Assembly (NCBI GenBank): GCA_001695595.3
Contig: MBPM02000056.1
Location: forward strand, 62,001 to 126,000
Direction of reading: 5' to 3'
DNA length: 64,000 nt
DNA from: Plasmopara viticola
Lineage: Eukaryota; Oomycota; Peronosporomycetes; Peronosporales; Peronosporaceae
The stretch's first letter is position 1; every line of letters begins with the position of its first letter. The notes under the pieces were generated by a model, which was not told the origin of the DNA, ran no database searches, and saw only the letters and a program-made list of their open reading frames with translations. Below, one piece after another: positions 42,241 to 53,409 of this stretch. The translations under genes were made by a program, and so were the position numbers.

Positions 42241-44591
42241 GTTGGCAATGAAGGGCAAATACGAGTGCGAATGCCGCGGCGAAATTGAAAATGCGATCCG
42301 CTCGCTTGTCCATTTCGCCGGACTGGTTGTGGCTATGGAAGTGGCAAGCAGTATTTGTGGTTTGATAGTAGAATGAAATGAAACAAACAAACAATAATGT
42401 GTAACCTAGCTGACAAGCCTACGTGGTCTCACGTATCATGTCGTATCGGCTTTCCACGAAGCGCTTTCTACGCAAAAGCGTCGCGTATGACATGAGATTT
42501 GAGTCGCTCCCGCTACACGCCCAGGAAAAGGGTCCTCATATGGTGAGGCTCCCAATTGGATGGCTATGGAATTGTATGGGGCAAAAGCGTTCAGTCTTTG
42601 TGCTCACGTCGGTGCGATCTTCGCGTCAACTTGACCATCGAGTGCTCACTTAGAAGCCATCGGAGGTGACTGACGTGCGACCGTAGGTGCTGCCAGCCGT
42701 TGCGTCCGATGGACACCGTCTGGAGGTACCGCACGTCAATGCGTATCGTCAGTAGAGACAGTTCGATATGCATTGCGATATCTGAGCCTGCTTCTTTCCA
42801 TGAATTCCAAGGATGGCTTTCGTTTGAAGGTTTTGAACGATAGATATCGGTCGATGCAACATAAAGCATCTAGCCACAAGTGCAAGTTTCGTTGCAAGCA
42901 AACGGTGTTACTCCAGTCGCAGTCCAGCATATAGAATAACTAGTGGTGTCGAGCCATTGCCGTTTGCGCCATCGGCCATTGGTTCGTTCCCCACCTACAC
43001 TTTTTTATGGGTATGTTAAGGTGTAAACGTCATGAGTAAATTGATTACAAATCACACCGAAAGTATTGAAATAGAGTATGTATGAGATGAAGCTGAACAA
43101 TGGTTGTGTTCTTAGACCTGTTGCATCACTCGTAATCGTAGGGTTTACGAAGGGAATTAGTGTTCCTCATCCATTAACTATGGGTTTTGCACAAGCACCC
43201 AATCTACAATGTGCACTTCATCACCCGTCGGGTACCCAAATACACAGTCGTACGGGCAGATGGCAGATACGCAACCGACAATGACAAGTCCAAGTATACC
43301 GTGTAGTCCAGGTAGAACGGCGCATCGTTCACTTGCATTTTAGATTAATAGATAATTTATCAGCTTGGAAAGCTGCAATTGCTCCCAAGTTTGGCATTTA
43401 GTATCTGGCTAGAGTCAAGATGAAGGGAGCCCATTTTCTGAAAGCTTACACCGCGGTTTTGTTGTAAGCGCAGACAGGTGTTTCTGTGGAACCTGTCGAT
43501 AATAGACACTACGGGTGGCGTGCGTCAGGAGTCGGATCCAAGTCGAGTCAATGTTCGTGTACGTGCGTGATGGATGGCGACTTGCCTGTCGCGCAACACC
43601 GCGTCTGGGCAACTAGAAAAGTCTTCTGATCGTAAAATGGACATAATACGTGTATTTATGATATATGTTGACCAACGCACGAGTGGCCTTTGCGACAAGT
43701 AAAGTTGCTGACGTGCTTGCTTTGTTTGGATCTGCACGCACACATATGGCCACACAGCACCCAACAGTATTGAGCTCAACAAACTGCTTCAATCCACTGG
43801 TTAAGACGGGCGACGCCGCAAAGTTCGTCTTGTCAAAGTTGTAGGCCATGAGTTAGGGTGGCTAGCATGGCAGACCAAGCTCGAGGCAGCACGGCAATCC
43901 CTTACACTCTTTTTTAGCTAACGTCGTGACAAGCTCTACATTCTTGATTGCGTGTTCATTTGTAGCCACCCGATCATGAACCTCCCCAAAATCTGTTCCT
44001 TTTACGATCCTGAAGCACAATGCAGCCATAACCCGTAACAGATGGCGTCCTTATTCTTACAAAAAGGTGTTGAGGTAACAAGATGAATGTTACTAGGATA
44101 CTTTGGCAAGTCAAGTAAAAGGTCATGCAAACCCGATAAGCCTGATGAATTACAATGATTTGCGTATGTAGTTAGCTTGGGTAAAGATACTATGGTTCTT
44201 TGAATGAGGGGGATGTTTGCCACCATGACTGCTGCAGAGTCTTAGACGACACTGACAACATTGCTGATTACGTAGCAATAATAATACTCCGGTATCAGAC
44301 GTGCGTGGTCTACGCGAGAAAAAGGAGCTGCAAAGTAGGGTCACAGCGACAAGTACCTCTTTGTAATCATTTATCTCCGTATTATGCTGTAGGCTCTTTT
44401 GAGGCTGGAGGCACGTGTGAGGGTTGCTTGAGGCACGCCATCAATATCGCACAACTCTCAATCACGTCAGCGTAGATATGCCTATCGCCGCAACCATGCC
44501 CACCATTCAAAAAAGAGCCATAGGAACATCAATTAGGCAATGCTGACTTTTGCCGCGACATTCGCATTCGTTCTTGCCATTTGAAGCCAAA
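42241..44591. other. Divergent intergenic region between two expansin-like genes
   Basis: 2.35 kb between head-to-head genes. About 50 bp next to each ATG are similar (CCGCG[GA]CATTCGCA[CT]TCGT), showing that the duplication included promoter sequence. The middle has only short frames. Minus-strand frames at 43415-43849 look slightly protein-like, but they overlap in three frames and have no known domain. Confidence 0.45.
42282..42293 (-). promoter_or_regulatory. Possible oomycete initiator element
   Basis: CATTTTCAATTT on the minus strand, about 42 bp before the ATG at 42240. It is close to the oomycete Inr core (CATTYYNCAWTTT), one base shorter. The paralogue upstream region at about 44540-44560 has kept only part of it (GACTTTTGCCGCG). 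Confidence 0.45.
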
Positions 44592-46019
44592 ATGATGTTG
44601 CGACAACTTGTACTATTGCTGGCATTCCCATGCCTTGTATCGGCATCAGCCATGTACGAGGGCTCTGGTACAGTCTACTCGCTTTCGTCGCCCTTTAGCG
44701 GTAATTGCAACTTTATGCACGCACCGGACGAGGCCAAGACCAAGTACGCCGCGCTCAACGCTCAACAATGGGAGGAGACCATGAATTGTGGTCGGTGTGT
44801 GGAAGTGTCATGTACTGACCCCACATGCTCCGGCCGGCCGTCAGAGATCGTGTACATCTTGGACCAATGTCCTGGGTGTGGCTACGGTGGGCTCGATCTG
44901 TCACCAGAAGTGTTTGAGAGCATTACGGGCCAAACGTACACAATTTTGCCCATTCAGTGGAAATTTGTCGATTGTCCGGTATCGAACAATGTAGAATACT
45001 GCTTAAAAACCGGTAGTTCGGAGTTTTGGGTGGCGGTACAACCCACAAATTTGGTCTCTGGTGTACAGAGTATGACCATTAACGATCAGAAGGCTTCGCG
45101 AGTCGACTCTGCGTTTTACTTTTTAATCGATGGCCATGGCGAAAATGTGGCAAACCTCGATTCAGTCAAAATTTCAATGACAAGTGTAAAGGGTGAAGTC
45201 CTCGAAGACACATTGTCCATGACAGCCAATAAATGTACCACGGGAAGTTCGCAATTTTCATCCACTGGTAATACTTATCAAACGACAATTTCAGCTCCAG
45301 TATCGACGCCGACAATTGCTGTGCCCACGTATGCACCAACAGCGACGACAGTCCCAGCTACCGAGAGTCCTACGGTGGCTCCTACCACTGATTCCCCACC
45401 ACTTGCTCCACCGCCAAACACATACACGACTGGACCTCTCTTATCAGTCACTGAGGCCCTCATGGTGCCACCACCTACAAATCCAACGCCAACTCCAACT
45501 CCTGCTCCACTTCAGAGGACCATCGCGGGTGCAACCACAACTACCCAATCCCTACCTTCAGGCGACAATCTAGTACCTGCAGATCAAGGAGACCCAACGT
45601 ACCATCGTACCGGTACAACTGAGTCCGCAATGGTGTCGTCAATTCCGCGCGCAGGCAACGCAAATGAGGCCACGACGCAGCAAGCGACAACATTGTTGCG
45701 GCAGTCTCGACCAATGACTACCACACCGTCACAGCCGACACCTCCAACCAGCGAGACTTCTGTGCGGGACCAAGCGACGAGAAACCGGCTCGGGTCGACG
45801 ACCGCCATCGTCACTTTCGTTGCTACCGTCTGTGTGACAGCAGGAATCATCGTTGGGTTAGTACTAGTTGTCCGCAAGAAACGCAAGCTGCTGGAAGCCT
45901 GTAAGAGCGACGACGACAGCGCGTCGGAGGATTCGCTCGAGTCGCATTACGCACATGTCAGCACACCAAATCATGAGGCCCTGATGATGAGTTCAGGAGA
46001 GGAATGTAAAAGGTTCTAG
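44592..46019 (+). CDS. Membrane-anchored expansin-like protein, divergent paralogue
   Basis: 475 residues from the first of two adjacent ATGs (44592, 44595), placed by alignment with the 40363 paralogue. Signal peptide MMLRQLVLLLAFPCLVSA. D1 barrel and D2-type domain (about 19-222) are nearly the same as in the 40363 protein, including GNCNFMHAP, DQCPGCGYGGLDLSP, QWKFVDCP and VAVQPTNL. The stalk (about 225-400) is Thr/Pro-rich but lacks the five-residue tandem repeat, so it is about 150 residues shorter. Transmembrane helix about 403-427. The 48-residue tail starts RKKRKLL and keeps EDSLESHYAHVSTP. Strong conservation of the extracellular domains and the tail motif, with a free-drifting stalk, suggests selection on both ends of the protein. 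Function as a wall-binding membrane protein is inferred. Confidence 0.92.
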   Translation: MMLRQLVLLLAFPCLVSASAMYEGSGTVYSLSSPFSGNCNFMHAPDEAKTKYAALNAQQWEETMNCGRCVEVSCTDPTCSGRPSEIVYILDQCPGCGYGGLDLSPEVFESITGQTYTILPIQWKFVDCPVSNNVEYCLKTGSSEFWVAVQPTNLVSGVQSMTINDQKASRVDSAFYFLIDGHGENVANLDSVKISMTSVKGEVLEDTLSMTANKCTTGSSQFSSTGNTYQTTISAPVSTPTIAVPTYAPTATTVPATESPTVAPTTDSPPLAPPPNTYTTGPLLSVTEALMVPPPTNPTPTPTPAPLQRTIAGATTTTQSLPSGDNLVPADQGDPTYHRTGTTESAMVSSIPRAGNANEATTQQATTLLRQSRPMTTTPSQPTPPTSETSVRDQATRNRLGSTTAIVTFVATVCVTAGIIVGLVLVVRKKRKLLEACKSDDDSASEDSLESHYAHVSTPNHEALMMSSGEECKRF

Positions 46020-47589
46020 AGCATACTGTTAGGCATATCGTATAATAGGTTAGAGCGTAAAGATACGACTGATGGATTCCAACTTCGTAAGCTTTGACGG
46101 CCGGTCAGAATGGAGCTGTGGGTATTGCGTCCAAAACACACGCTGGAAAAGTGGACACGATCGAGCAGTGCAACTTTAAAGAAGCTAAAGAGAGGCACTC
46201 CGCGACAGCCTCGGCGTCTCGTATTGGACAAGCGCGAGACTTTATTGCTAACGTCGTGACTGCATTCAGCACTTAAAGAGTGTGAATACAGTCGGACGGC
46301 AACCCATTCGAGAACGCTCCACTGTCACCACGTGACCGTCCTTTTAGCTTCCTAGCATCTTCGGCATCCATTGCACTGACTCGACCAACCACTAGACCTT
46401 CCATTGTGTCCTTTGATACTAAAAGACCATAGAGACATAACAATAGGAGATGTCAAAACACAACCCGTAGCTAGCCGACGTAGAGCAAGGTAGAGAGCGG
46501 AGCTGGAGCACTGTATACCAATCTTGTAATACTTCTAGCTACACGACGGAGTGAGAAGCCCCGACACAAAAGTAAGCTCAAATGTAAACAACGTCTACAA
46601 CAGGGTGGAGCGGGTGCTGGATACAATTCTCAGGTTCTATTCTCACCACTGAAACCCCATCATTTCTTTCTCCTTTGAAGAACATTAACCTCCACACCCG
46701 AGCGTGAGGAGAAGAAAGGGGTCAGCAAACAACATGCAACACACTCGGACGAGGTGTACCCACTAATGTCTCTTCAATCAAAAGACCAAACATTTGGCCC
46801 TTCTTCACTCTTGTCTAGGGTTACAGGCAGCCCATCAGACCACCTCGAATCGATCGCAGCGATCATAGAGTAGAGAAGTACACACACAGCTCCTCTCCAC
46901 CCCACGTAAGCCTTAAGACATTGCAAGAAACTTTAAGTCAGACCTCTCGTCGCCTTGTCGCAAGAAAACTCCAAGTCCCCTCTCCACTCTACACCAGGGA
47001 CTACGTGCTTGAGATGACACACACACTAATGCAGCGCCTCGATGGCCTAAGTATGTAGTAAAGCCCCCGCACATTGTGTGCTCTTCCTCATCAGCCTAAA
47101 TATGTAATTTTGCAGAGAACGTGCTGATAAAATAGTCATTGTTTATACTTTATGCTTGAATTTAGTATTTGAGATAGATTCTCGCTTCTGTGACACCCTC
47201 ACAGACATTCAGATTCGGTACAGAAATGTGTGTTTTCATCCAAGCTTTCATGGCCATGAGTATTGGTGTCCGCGGTCTCGCTGACTCGGGTCCTGTTCTT
47301 GTTGCCTGAATCGTAGCTGAGCAAAGCAACTTTCTCTGCTTTAGCTGTGAGAAGCAATGGTCACGATTTGTGTCGAATCTGTAGGATGCCGACGAAGTAA
47401 ACGTCTGCCTCTTCAAATAGATTATAAGGATTGCTGACGGAAGACGCACCATTATGACAACTTTAACGCTAGAAGTAATAAGGAAGACTAAATTTTCGGT
47501 GGCTGATACCCAACATCAGACTTTAGTCGTTGAGAGCTTGACAGCTCTCGAATAAGGAAGATGTGGCAAATGATTGCCACCTGCACATC
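46020..47589. other. Spacer, nothing recognised
   Basis: A 96-codon minus-strand frame at 47162-47452 shows no domain. The 46300-47100 part is pyrimidine-rich without repeats I can define. Confidence 0.4.
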
Positions 47590-47870
47590 CAAGTGTACGA
47601 GGTTATAAAACACCATTTCGAGTCTTGGTAGACCCTGGTGCTACGGTAAACTTTGTGCGCCAGCAAACAATTGTGTTAAATTGGGCTAGGTAAACCGATG
47701 AGAGCATCATCTAAAACATGTAAATTTAACGAGCAAGTAAGAAAGCAATTACATCCTTTGGATCGAGGTAGGTGTGGCTACAAAATTTAAGAATTTCGAC
47801 GGTAAGGAGGCATTTTTACCACTACAGTTGGGAAGCCAACGTCAGGGCGATTTATGATTAAGCCGACAAA
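47590..47870 (+). pseudogene. Ty3/gypsy aspartic protease relic
   Basis: The plus strand encodes YKTPFRVLVDPGATVNFVRQ then a stop. This fits the gypsy protease signature (FRVLVDSGAS-NFVR) with Pro in place of Ser or Thr. About 100 bp on, after a frame change, ATKFKNFDGKEAFLPLQLG matches the following strand of the same domain. No intact frame remains. Confidence 0.6.
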
Positions 47871-50285
47871 ACAACATGACTACAAGACTCAATTGTGTTG
47901 AATGAGGACCCGCGGCTTACCGCTGCATTTGGTCAAAGGCAGTATCGACTTTTGGAAACTTGTCAGCACATGATTATTTTCAGACAGGTAGTCAGACGAT
48001 GAAGGTCACCGTATGCTTCAAGACACAATGCGCAGTATGCGTCCCACTCGTGAAAGTTATACTTGAGGTTGCACCTGACAATGCGGCTTGTGTATCTACG
48101 GGCTTTGCACCTTTCTAGAAAAGAAGACTGCAACATCCAAATTTCCACTAACATAAGCAGCACGAATGTTTTCGAGATAGATCCTTAATTGTATACTTGC
48201 TTATAAGATCGACAACAGAAATGAACAGCAAGAGAGATAATTTAGAGTTGTTGATTCAAGGTGACAAAGCATTGCTTTTCGCCAAAAATCTACCGCTAGA
48301 CAAAATAAGCTTGGCAAATTTATACAAAATGAAGACATCATTCATCGGAAGTCTCACTTAGGCAAGTACGGGTGGTCTTAAGGCGGCTGAGAACTTATAC
48401 TTTGTGCGCTCTGAAATGTCGACCAAGCATGGAGTTTACGACGAAGAAAAGCGACCTCGACGGACAATTTGTGCTACAAACGATTTGCAGTAGAGTCGAC
48501 GGTGAAGCGTTTAGGAAAAAACATCATCTCTTTTTCAAGTCTCTAGACTCCGAAGAATTTGCGACCTAACTAAATAAAGCAAACTCAAAAAGCAACTTCA
48601 AACGCGTACATTTAATTGCGTAGTGCTGCTTCTATGTGCAAGAACGAGAATGAAGCACATAAAACTCTGTGTCGGCCACACAGGCTAAAGAATGGCGAGT
48701 AATTTGCTAGTTTGTCGAAGTGCGCCTTTCTGCACGCTTGAAACCTGTTTAAGCAGATGTCCATATACTTTGCATTTTATCCACGAGTCCCCGCAAAGTT
48801 CCAGCCAGCACTCTATGCATGTTCTTTTCTTTATGGCAAAGAAAGCGGCGAAAGCGAATCCGCAAATACTACATGGATTTGCCACGCAGAGATCCAGTGC
48901 AGGCTTGATATGGCCACACGACGTTGCATTCTTCATCTGATCGGTGCTAATTCCCACCTCCTTTATCGATCGGGCACAAAAAGCACTATCAAGCAATATC
49001 ATTAATAGTACTGCTGATTATCTTCTGTGCAAGCTCGGATTTTAAAGGAAAAGCCGAGTAAAATCGATGCGTACCGCATGTGAGATCTCATCATAGATAA
49101 AGTCTCTTATTTCGTACACGAATTGACAGGCAGCTCAATACGTCCATATCATCGATAACATACTATATTATGTGGCGTAAATATATGGTGATTTCTGCGA
49201 CAAAGAGATAGACCATTATGTGCTCGTGCCATTAATGGGTTTTTACACGCGCGCACTTTTAGCAACTGTATAGGAAATTGCAAATCCCGCTCAAGGAAGT
49301 ACTAATGCACTCGTTGCGATCCATAGCCTTTATGTATTCACGAGCACGACGTAATTCACTTAGACAATTAATGTTCTTTAGCCCGAAATTTTAAAGTTGA
49401 CACAGATTTAAACGATATTGCTACCGACTATTACGATACTATCTTAGGTCAAAACTTTATTTTACACACAGCTCCTTACACTTAACCAATACAAAATCGT
49501 CGGTGCAAGTACAGTTCGAGTCGACAATTCAGCGCTACACGCTTAATAAACTTTGTAAGAAGTATGCTACTACTGAAACCTGCCTCTTAATTTTCGCTAG
49601 TGTGCTATATCCCAAGAAGGTTTGTCGCCGGAACATCCCATGCATTGCTATTGTAGTAGTAAGCGTATATTGGGATCCGTAATTACTGTCTTACGTGATC
49701 AAACTTTTCCATACTATGCAAAAGCAATGACCTTTAGACCGTGAACTGCATTTCAATCGCATCACGTGCGCTTAATGGAATCAACATTTGCCCTGATGGA
49801 TGGGTTTGGCATCGAAGAATAGTAGGATATTGACATTTTAGAACCGTTATCTCGTTAGGTGGTCAAGAAAAGTAGTATGGTAGCATAATACAACCTCGCG
49901 GATAGAATAGTTAGCGGATCATCATGACTACGTCGCTGGCTCGATCTGTTATAATGAGCTCGAGCACAACGCGCTCGTCAACGCAACTAAGCTCCACATA
50001 TAATATAAACCATGATCTACTCACGCTCTAGACGCATACGCGATTTACTTGCATAGAAGACCATCCTTGATCAACCATAAAATTAAGCAGCAGCGATGAG
50101 TGTTATCTAAGAAAAAAGGACCTAGCGGAATTAAGAGGAGCTCCACATGGCGTGTATTTATTCTGAGCAATTGATTACTCACTCACGTTAGAAGATGCTA
50201 GTACATTTTAAAAATAGCCAAGCATAGAAAAAATGAACATGCTTAAGCATTTCGGTTGTGAAAGCCATTCTTTGGAGCCGGTCAC
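47871..50285. other. Gene-poor region, probably old gypsy DNA
   Basis: No recognisable domains apart from the Cys-rich frame listed at 48685-49002. Short frames only. Confidence 0.4.
48685..49002 (-). CDS. Hypothetical Cys-rich protein or transposase remnant (uncertain)
   Basis: A 105-codon ATG frame with ten cysteines, including CSICG, then TCIECWLELC and a Cys-x4-His end (CKVYGH). The spacing recalls a zinc ribbon such as the C-terminal one of piggyBac-type transposases. This is a resemblance only, and no catalytic domain is present. It has no signal peptide. It could be a gene fragment in decayed mobile DNA. Confidence 0.25.
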   Translation of the reverse strand: MILLDSAFCARSIKEVGISTDQMKNATSCGHIKPALDLCVANPCSICGFAFAAFFAIKKRTCIECWLELCGDSWIKCKVYGHLLKQVSSVQKGALRQTSKLLAIL

Positions 50286-50860
50286 CTAGTGGCAAATAAT
50301 GTATTCGTCCCACTAAAGCTCTCGCTTTGCCCCGAAAAATTAAGCTTAGTCGAACACGCAATAGGAAGGAGAGTTAAGGTTATCGACAGCACCAATTGTA
50401 CACACATATTAGCCAATCTAATCGGTGACGTATTTGGCCCGCCGTCCAAAGGCCTTCACTGTCGTAAAGCATCCGACGTAACAGAATTGGTCGTTATGAT
50501 TAAAACCATCAAGTCAGAAACCGCTGGCCAAAGAGCCCACTTCAATACAAACTGAAATCCCTTACGGCTATCGGAGGCTCCGTTAGACGCAATTCCAGGA
50601 CAAAGTGTGCTATCGGATTTTCGTAAGTTTTGCGAGAGCCACTCCATCATTGTAACGTCGATTGATATGCCGCACACCGTAAGGGCACGAAAATTGGTAA
50701 CACTGTCCTATCACGACCTAGGACTTTATGAGTATATACAGGGGGTAATTTTTTTCGGAAATCTCGGTCCAGTACACGTCACTGTTGTGGCTCTTACGTT
50801 AAAATTGAGATCTTACTACTTAAATCCAACTTTCAACACCAATTTTCAGGTCTGAGGAAA
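50286..50860 (+). pseudogene. Ty1/copia integrase relic
   Basis: A frame from 50289 holds a pre-integrase-like stretch and then LIGDVFGPPSKGL, the counterpart of HSDVCGPM in intact copia integrase, and KTIKSETAGQRAHFNT. After a stop, a shifted frame gives VLSDFRKFCESHSIIVTSID, matching the RSDNGGEY...FCxxxGI region with the catalytic Asp motif degraded. It is dead and distinct from the element at 3420. Confidence 0.6.
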
Positions 50861-51905
50861 AATTACCTTAATGCTCTTTGACCTACTATGCTACGTACGA
50901 TTAACGGAAACCCTTTGCACAACGAGCGTTGTTTAGTAGATCACAAATGCACACCACGGACGCTCTTGATCCATTGCAAGTTCAATCCTGGCGAGAGCTT
51001 TTCTTGATGAGCACTGCTCAATACATTACGTGTACCTAACAGATTGATCAACGTGCCTTCAGCCACGCTGGTTATGTCCTGTGACGTCAGTTTTTTCTGC
51101 AAGCACGTGTCCCTGCCCACCATGTGAACGTAAATGATTTTAAGCTCATCCCCTCTGTGATTTAAGCCTTGCCTTTGCCAGGTAAGAGAATGTGTTTATC
51201 GCAATCGCGCAGTGACTACCATTGCAAAGCACGGCGTAGCAAATCGCTTTAGGCATTTACTATTGGAGTCTTGAAATTGCGGCTATTATTGTTCTATAAG
51301 TATCTTCCAGCTAGATAAAGCGACATGAGCGTGCTGGCATCTGCCACATCTGTAGCTTATAAGAGATTTGGATTAAGTGGAGGACCGAAAACTTGAGCAC
51401 TTTGCATCAGCGGAACAGTCAGACACTCTGGATTGCCAGTTCCCACCAGTTAATTGGAATCATTGGTATTAGGACTACATCTAGTTTACGATTGCAAACA
51501 TTGGAATTTAAATTTAGAGCAAAACCAGAGAGTTTCCGCTCAGCAAAGGGATCTCAACTGCAAGCCTTAGCGCATGAGATCGTTGTGACAACGCCTTACT
51601 GACTGAAAAATGATGCAACCAAGAGTAGACGGGAATTGGTAAAAACAAGAATTAACTTACTGCACGCGTCCATAAAAGAGTTCGAAATAATTTGTAAGCC
51701 GTGTAAATTAAATTTCGCAGGTGATTCGCGAAGATGTACATTCCACTCTTTAGTAACTCTCTCTTTCTACTTGTAAAAAATTGTCGCGCTATCGTGTGGT
51801 GTCCATTTCGCGATTTGCCAATCGTAAAAGCCGAGAAAGGAGGCAAATGATGAAAATCATTTTTCTTTTGGTGCAACGTGTAGTTGCCCGTGCCCGTCAA
51901 CAAGC
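50861..51905. other. Spacer, nothing recognised
   Basis: Includes the promoter side of the 51906 gene, with TCATTTTTCTTTTG about 49 bp before its ATG, a weak initiator candidate. No coding-like frame. Confidence 0.4.
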
Positions 51906-53117
51906 ATGCCCGTGCATCTCCCGAATGCGTCACTATCGTTGATCGTGTCGGAGGAAGACCGGGTCGGACTTCAGAAGTTATCGGACACTTTCGTGTACAA
52001 CGCGCTGAAAGAATACACGGACTATTATGACACAAAAAAGGGTGTGCTGGACAATAAGCGTTGGCATGTGATCAAGACTCGGAATCATCTGACAGCGTAT
52101 CGAGACGTGCGCATCACTTCGTCAGAGAGAGCACGGTTGGCTTCGAAAGAACGCGTTGGTTCCGGTGTCATGACTGCGTCGACCAAGCTCCACGGGGTGC
52201 TGACAGTCGGCACGATTGAAGGACAATTCAACGACATGGCTTTTGGAATGATTACTGGCAGCAAAGAAATGATGCTGATCAAGTCTTCCTACACAAACGA
52301 TCTCGTTGTGGATGCCAAGGTGCTCGCGACAATAGTCGAGCCGACGCCGACCGAACCCGTGCGTGGAATGTACCTAAAATGGTCCCTTACGACGGGGGGT
52401 CCCGTTCTCCTCCGACGAATGATTCGACCTCGAGATTTTGTCTACTTAGAGTCTACTGGCATACTCAAGGTCAAGTCAGGGGAGCGAATTGGCTATTGCC
52501 TCGTGCATTCGCTTCAAATCCCAGCAATCTGCGAGCTGACCGAGCATCAAATTGTGCGCGCCAACACGTCATTCTGTATCCTCTTTCGTCAACTCTCATC
52601 GGGCAAGATCGAACTGTATATCAAGGGGTTTGTGGATCCAATGGGCGACGTGCACCCCTGCATCGCCGCATCTGCCACAGCAGACGCCCTCTTGTCGTTT
52701 AGTAAAATCGTCTTTTGTGGCCAGATGAAAAAGCTTCATTGGCTCTGGGCAACTAGGAAAACTTTCATGCTAGCCAGTGACTGTTGCGTTTGTGCCATTT
52801 GCATGAATGTCTCGTGTCGTCCGAAAACGTGCGAAGTGTGCTTGAACACCATCTGCTCTCGCTGTAGCGTCGCCAAAAAGCTCAGCTTTCTCGAGCCAAC
52901 GACGTGTCAAGTGTATCAACGAAACGTCGTCTTTTGCGTGCGTTGTTTACTATCAGCCGTGAAAGCAGATGCGCTTCAAATTGCAGCAGAAGAAATTCGA
53001 TTTCAGCTCTCATCCTTCGATATAAACGACATTTCGGTCATTTCCGTTTCGTCATCAAAAAAGGTCTCACTCTCGAGTACGAACCCTCCGGACGCCACGA
53101 GTGAATTTTTTGGATAG
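51906..53117 (+). CDS. START-domain protein with FYVE-like zinc finger (second paralogue)
   Basis: 403 residues starting MPVHLPNASLSL. START-like domain (about 20-270): KRWHVIKTRNHLTAYRDVR, GTIEGQFNDMAFGMITG, PRDFVYLESTG and GERIGYCLVHSLQ, aligning motif by motif with the 29292 gene. C-terminal zinc finger (about 290-355) with CVCAIC, KTCEVC, CSRC and CVRC pairs, the four CxxC pairs expected of FYVE-type fingers. The basic RRHHC segment is missing, so canonical PtdIns3P binding is unlikely. It has no signal peptide or membrane segment and should be cytosolic or on endomembranes. Probable role in lipid binding or trafficking, inferred from the family. The neighbourhood is transposon relics. 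Just downstream (53170-53340) is a possible remnant of a third copy. Confidence 0.88.
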   Translation: MPVHLPNASLSLIVSEEDRVGLQKLSDTFVYNALKEYTDYYDTKKGVLDNKRWHVIKTRNHLTAYRDVRITSSERARLASKERVGSGVMTASTKLHGVLTVGTIEGQFNDMAFGMITGSKEMMLIKSSYTNDLVVDAKVLATIVEPTPTEPVRGMYLKWSLTTGGPVLLRRMIRPRDFVYLESTGILKVKSGERIGYCLVHSLQIPAICELTEHQIVRANTSFCILFRQLSSGKIELYIKGFVDPMGDVHPCIAASATADALLSFSKIVFCGQMKKLHWLWATRKTFMLASDCCVCAICMNVSCRPKTCEVCLNTICSRCSVAKKLSFLEPTTCQVYQRNVVFCVRCLLSAVKADALQIAAEEIRFQLSSFDINDISVISVSSSKKVSLSSTNPPDATSEFFG

Positions 53118-53169
53118 CTGAATCCAAGCACTTTTGCGGCACTGGATCGTCGCGTTGCTTACGACGTTG

Positions 53170-53340
53170 TCAGCTCGTTGGGGCGTGTTAAGTCGCCGAA
53201 CGTTTGTCATTTATTTAAGAGAACGGTCCAAGAAAGTTGGCCACGAAAGCATTCGAAAAGCAAGACCGGTGAACCTTGCTTTATGCGAGGCCTGTATCAT
53301 CAAAGCTGTGTCGGTCTTGATGGCTGAACGAAAGCCATCA
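53170..53340 (+). pseudogene. Possible relic of a third START/FYVE-like gene tail
   Basis: The frame with SKKVGHESIRKARPVNLALC followed by EACIIKAVSV is laid out like the end of the FYVE-like finger in the upstream gene (AKKLSF...VVFCVRCLLSAVKA). The first CxxC ligands appear replaced (IYLRERS). No START part precedes it. Weak, but its position right after the intact gene fits a tandem remnant. Confidence 0.3.
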
Positions 53341-53409
53341 ATGCCGACATTCGTCTTCGGAAGACGAATATCTATCGGTAAAGTATTAATGTTTATGAAC
53401 ACAAATTGA

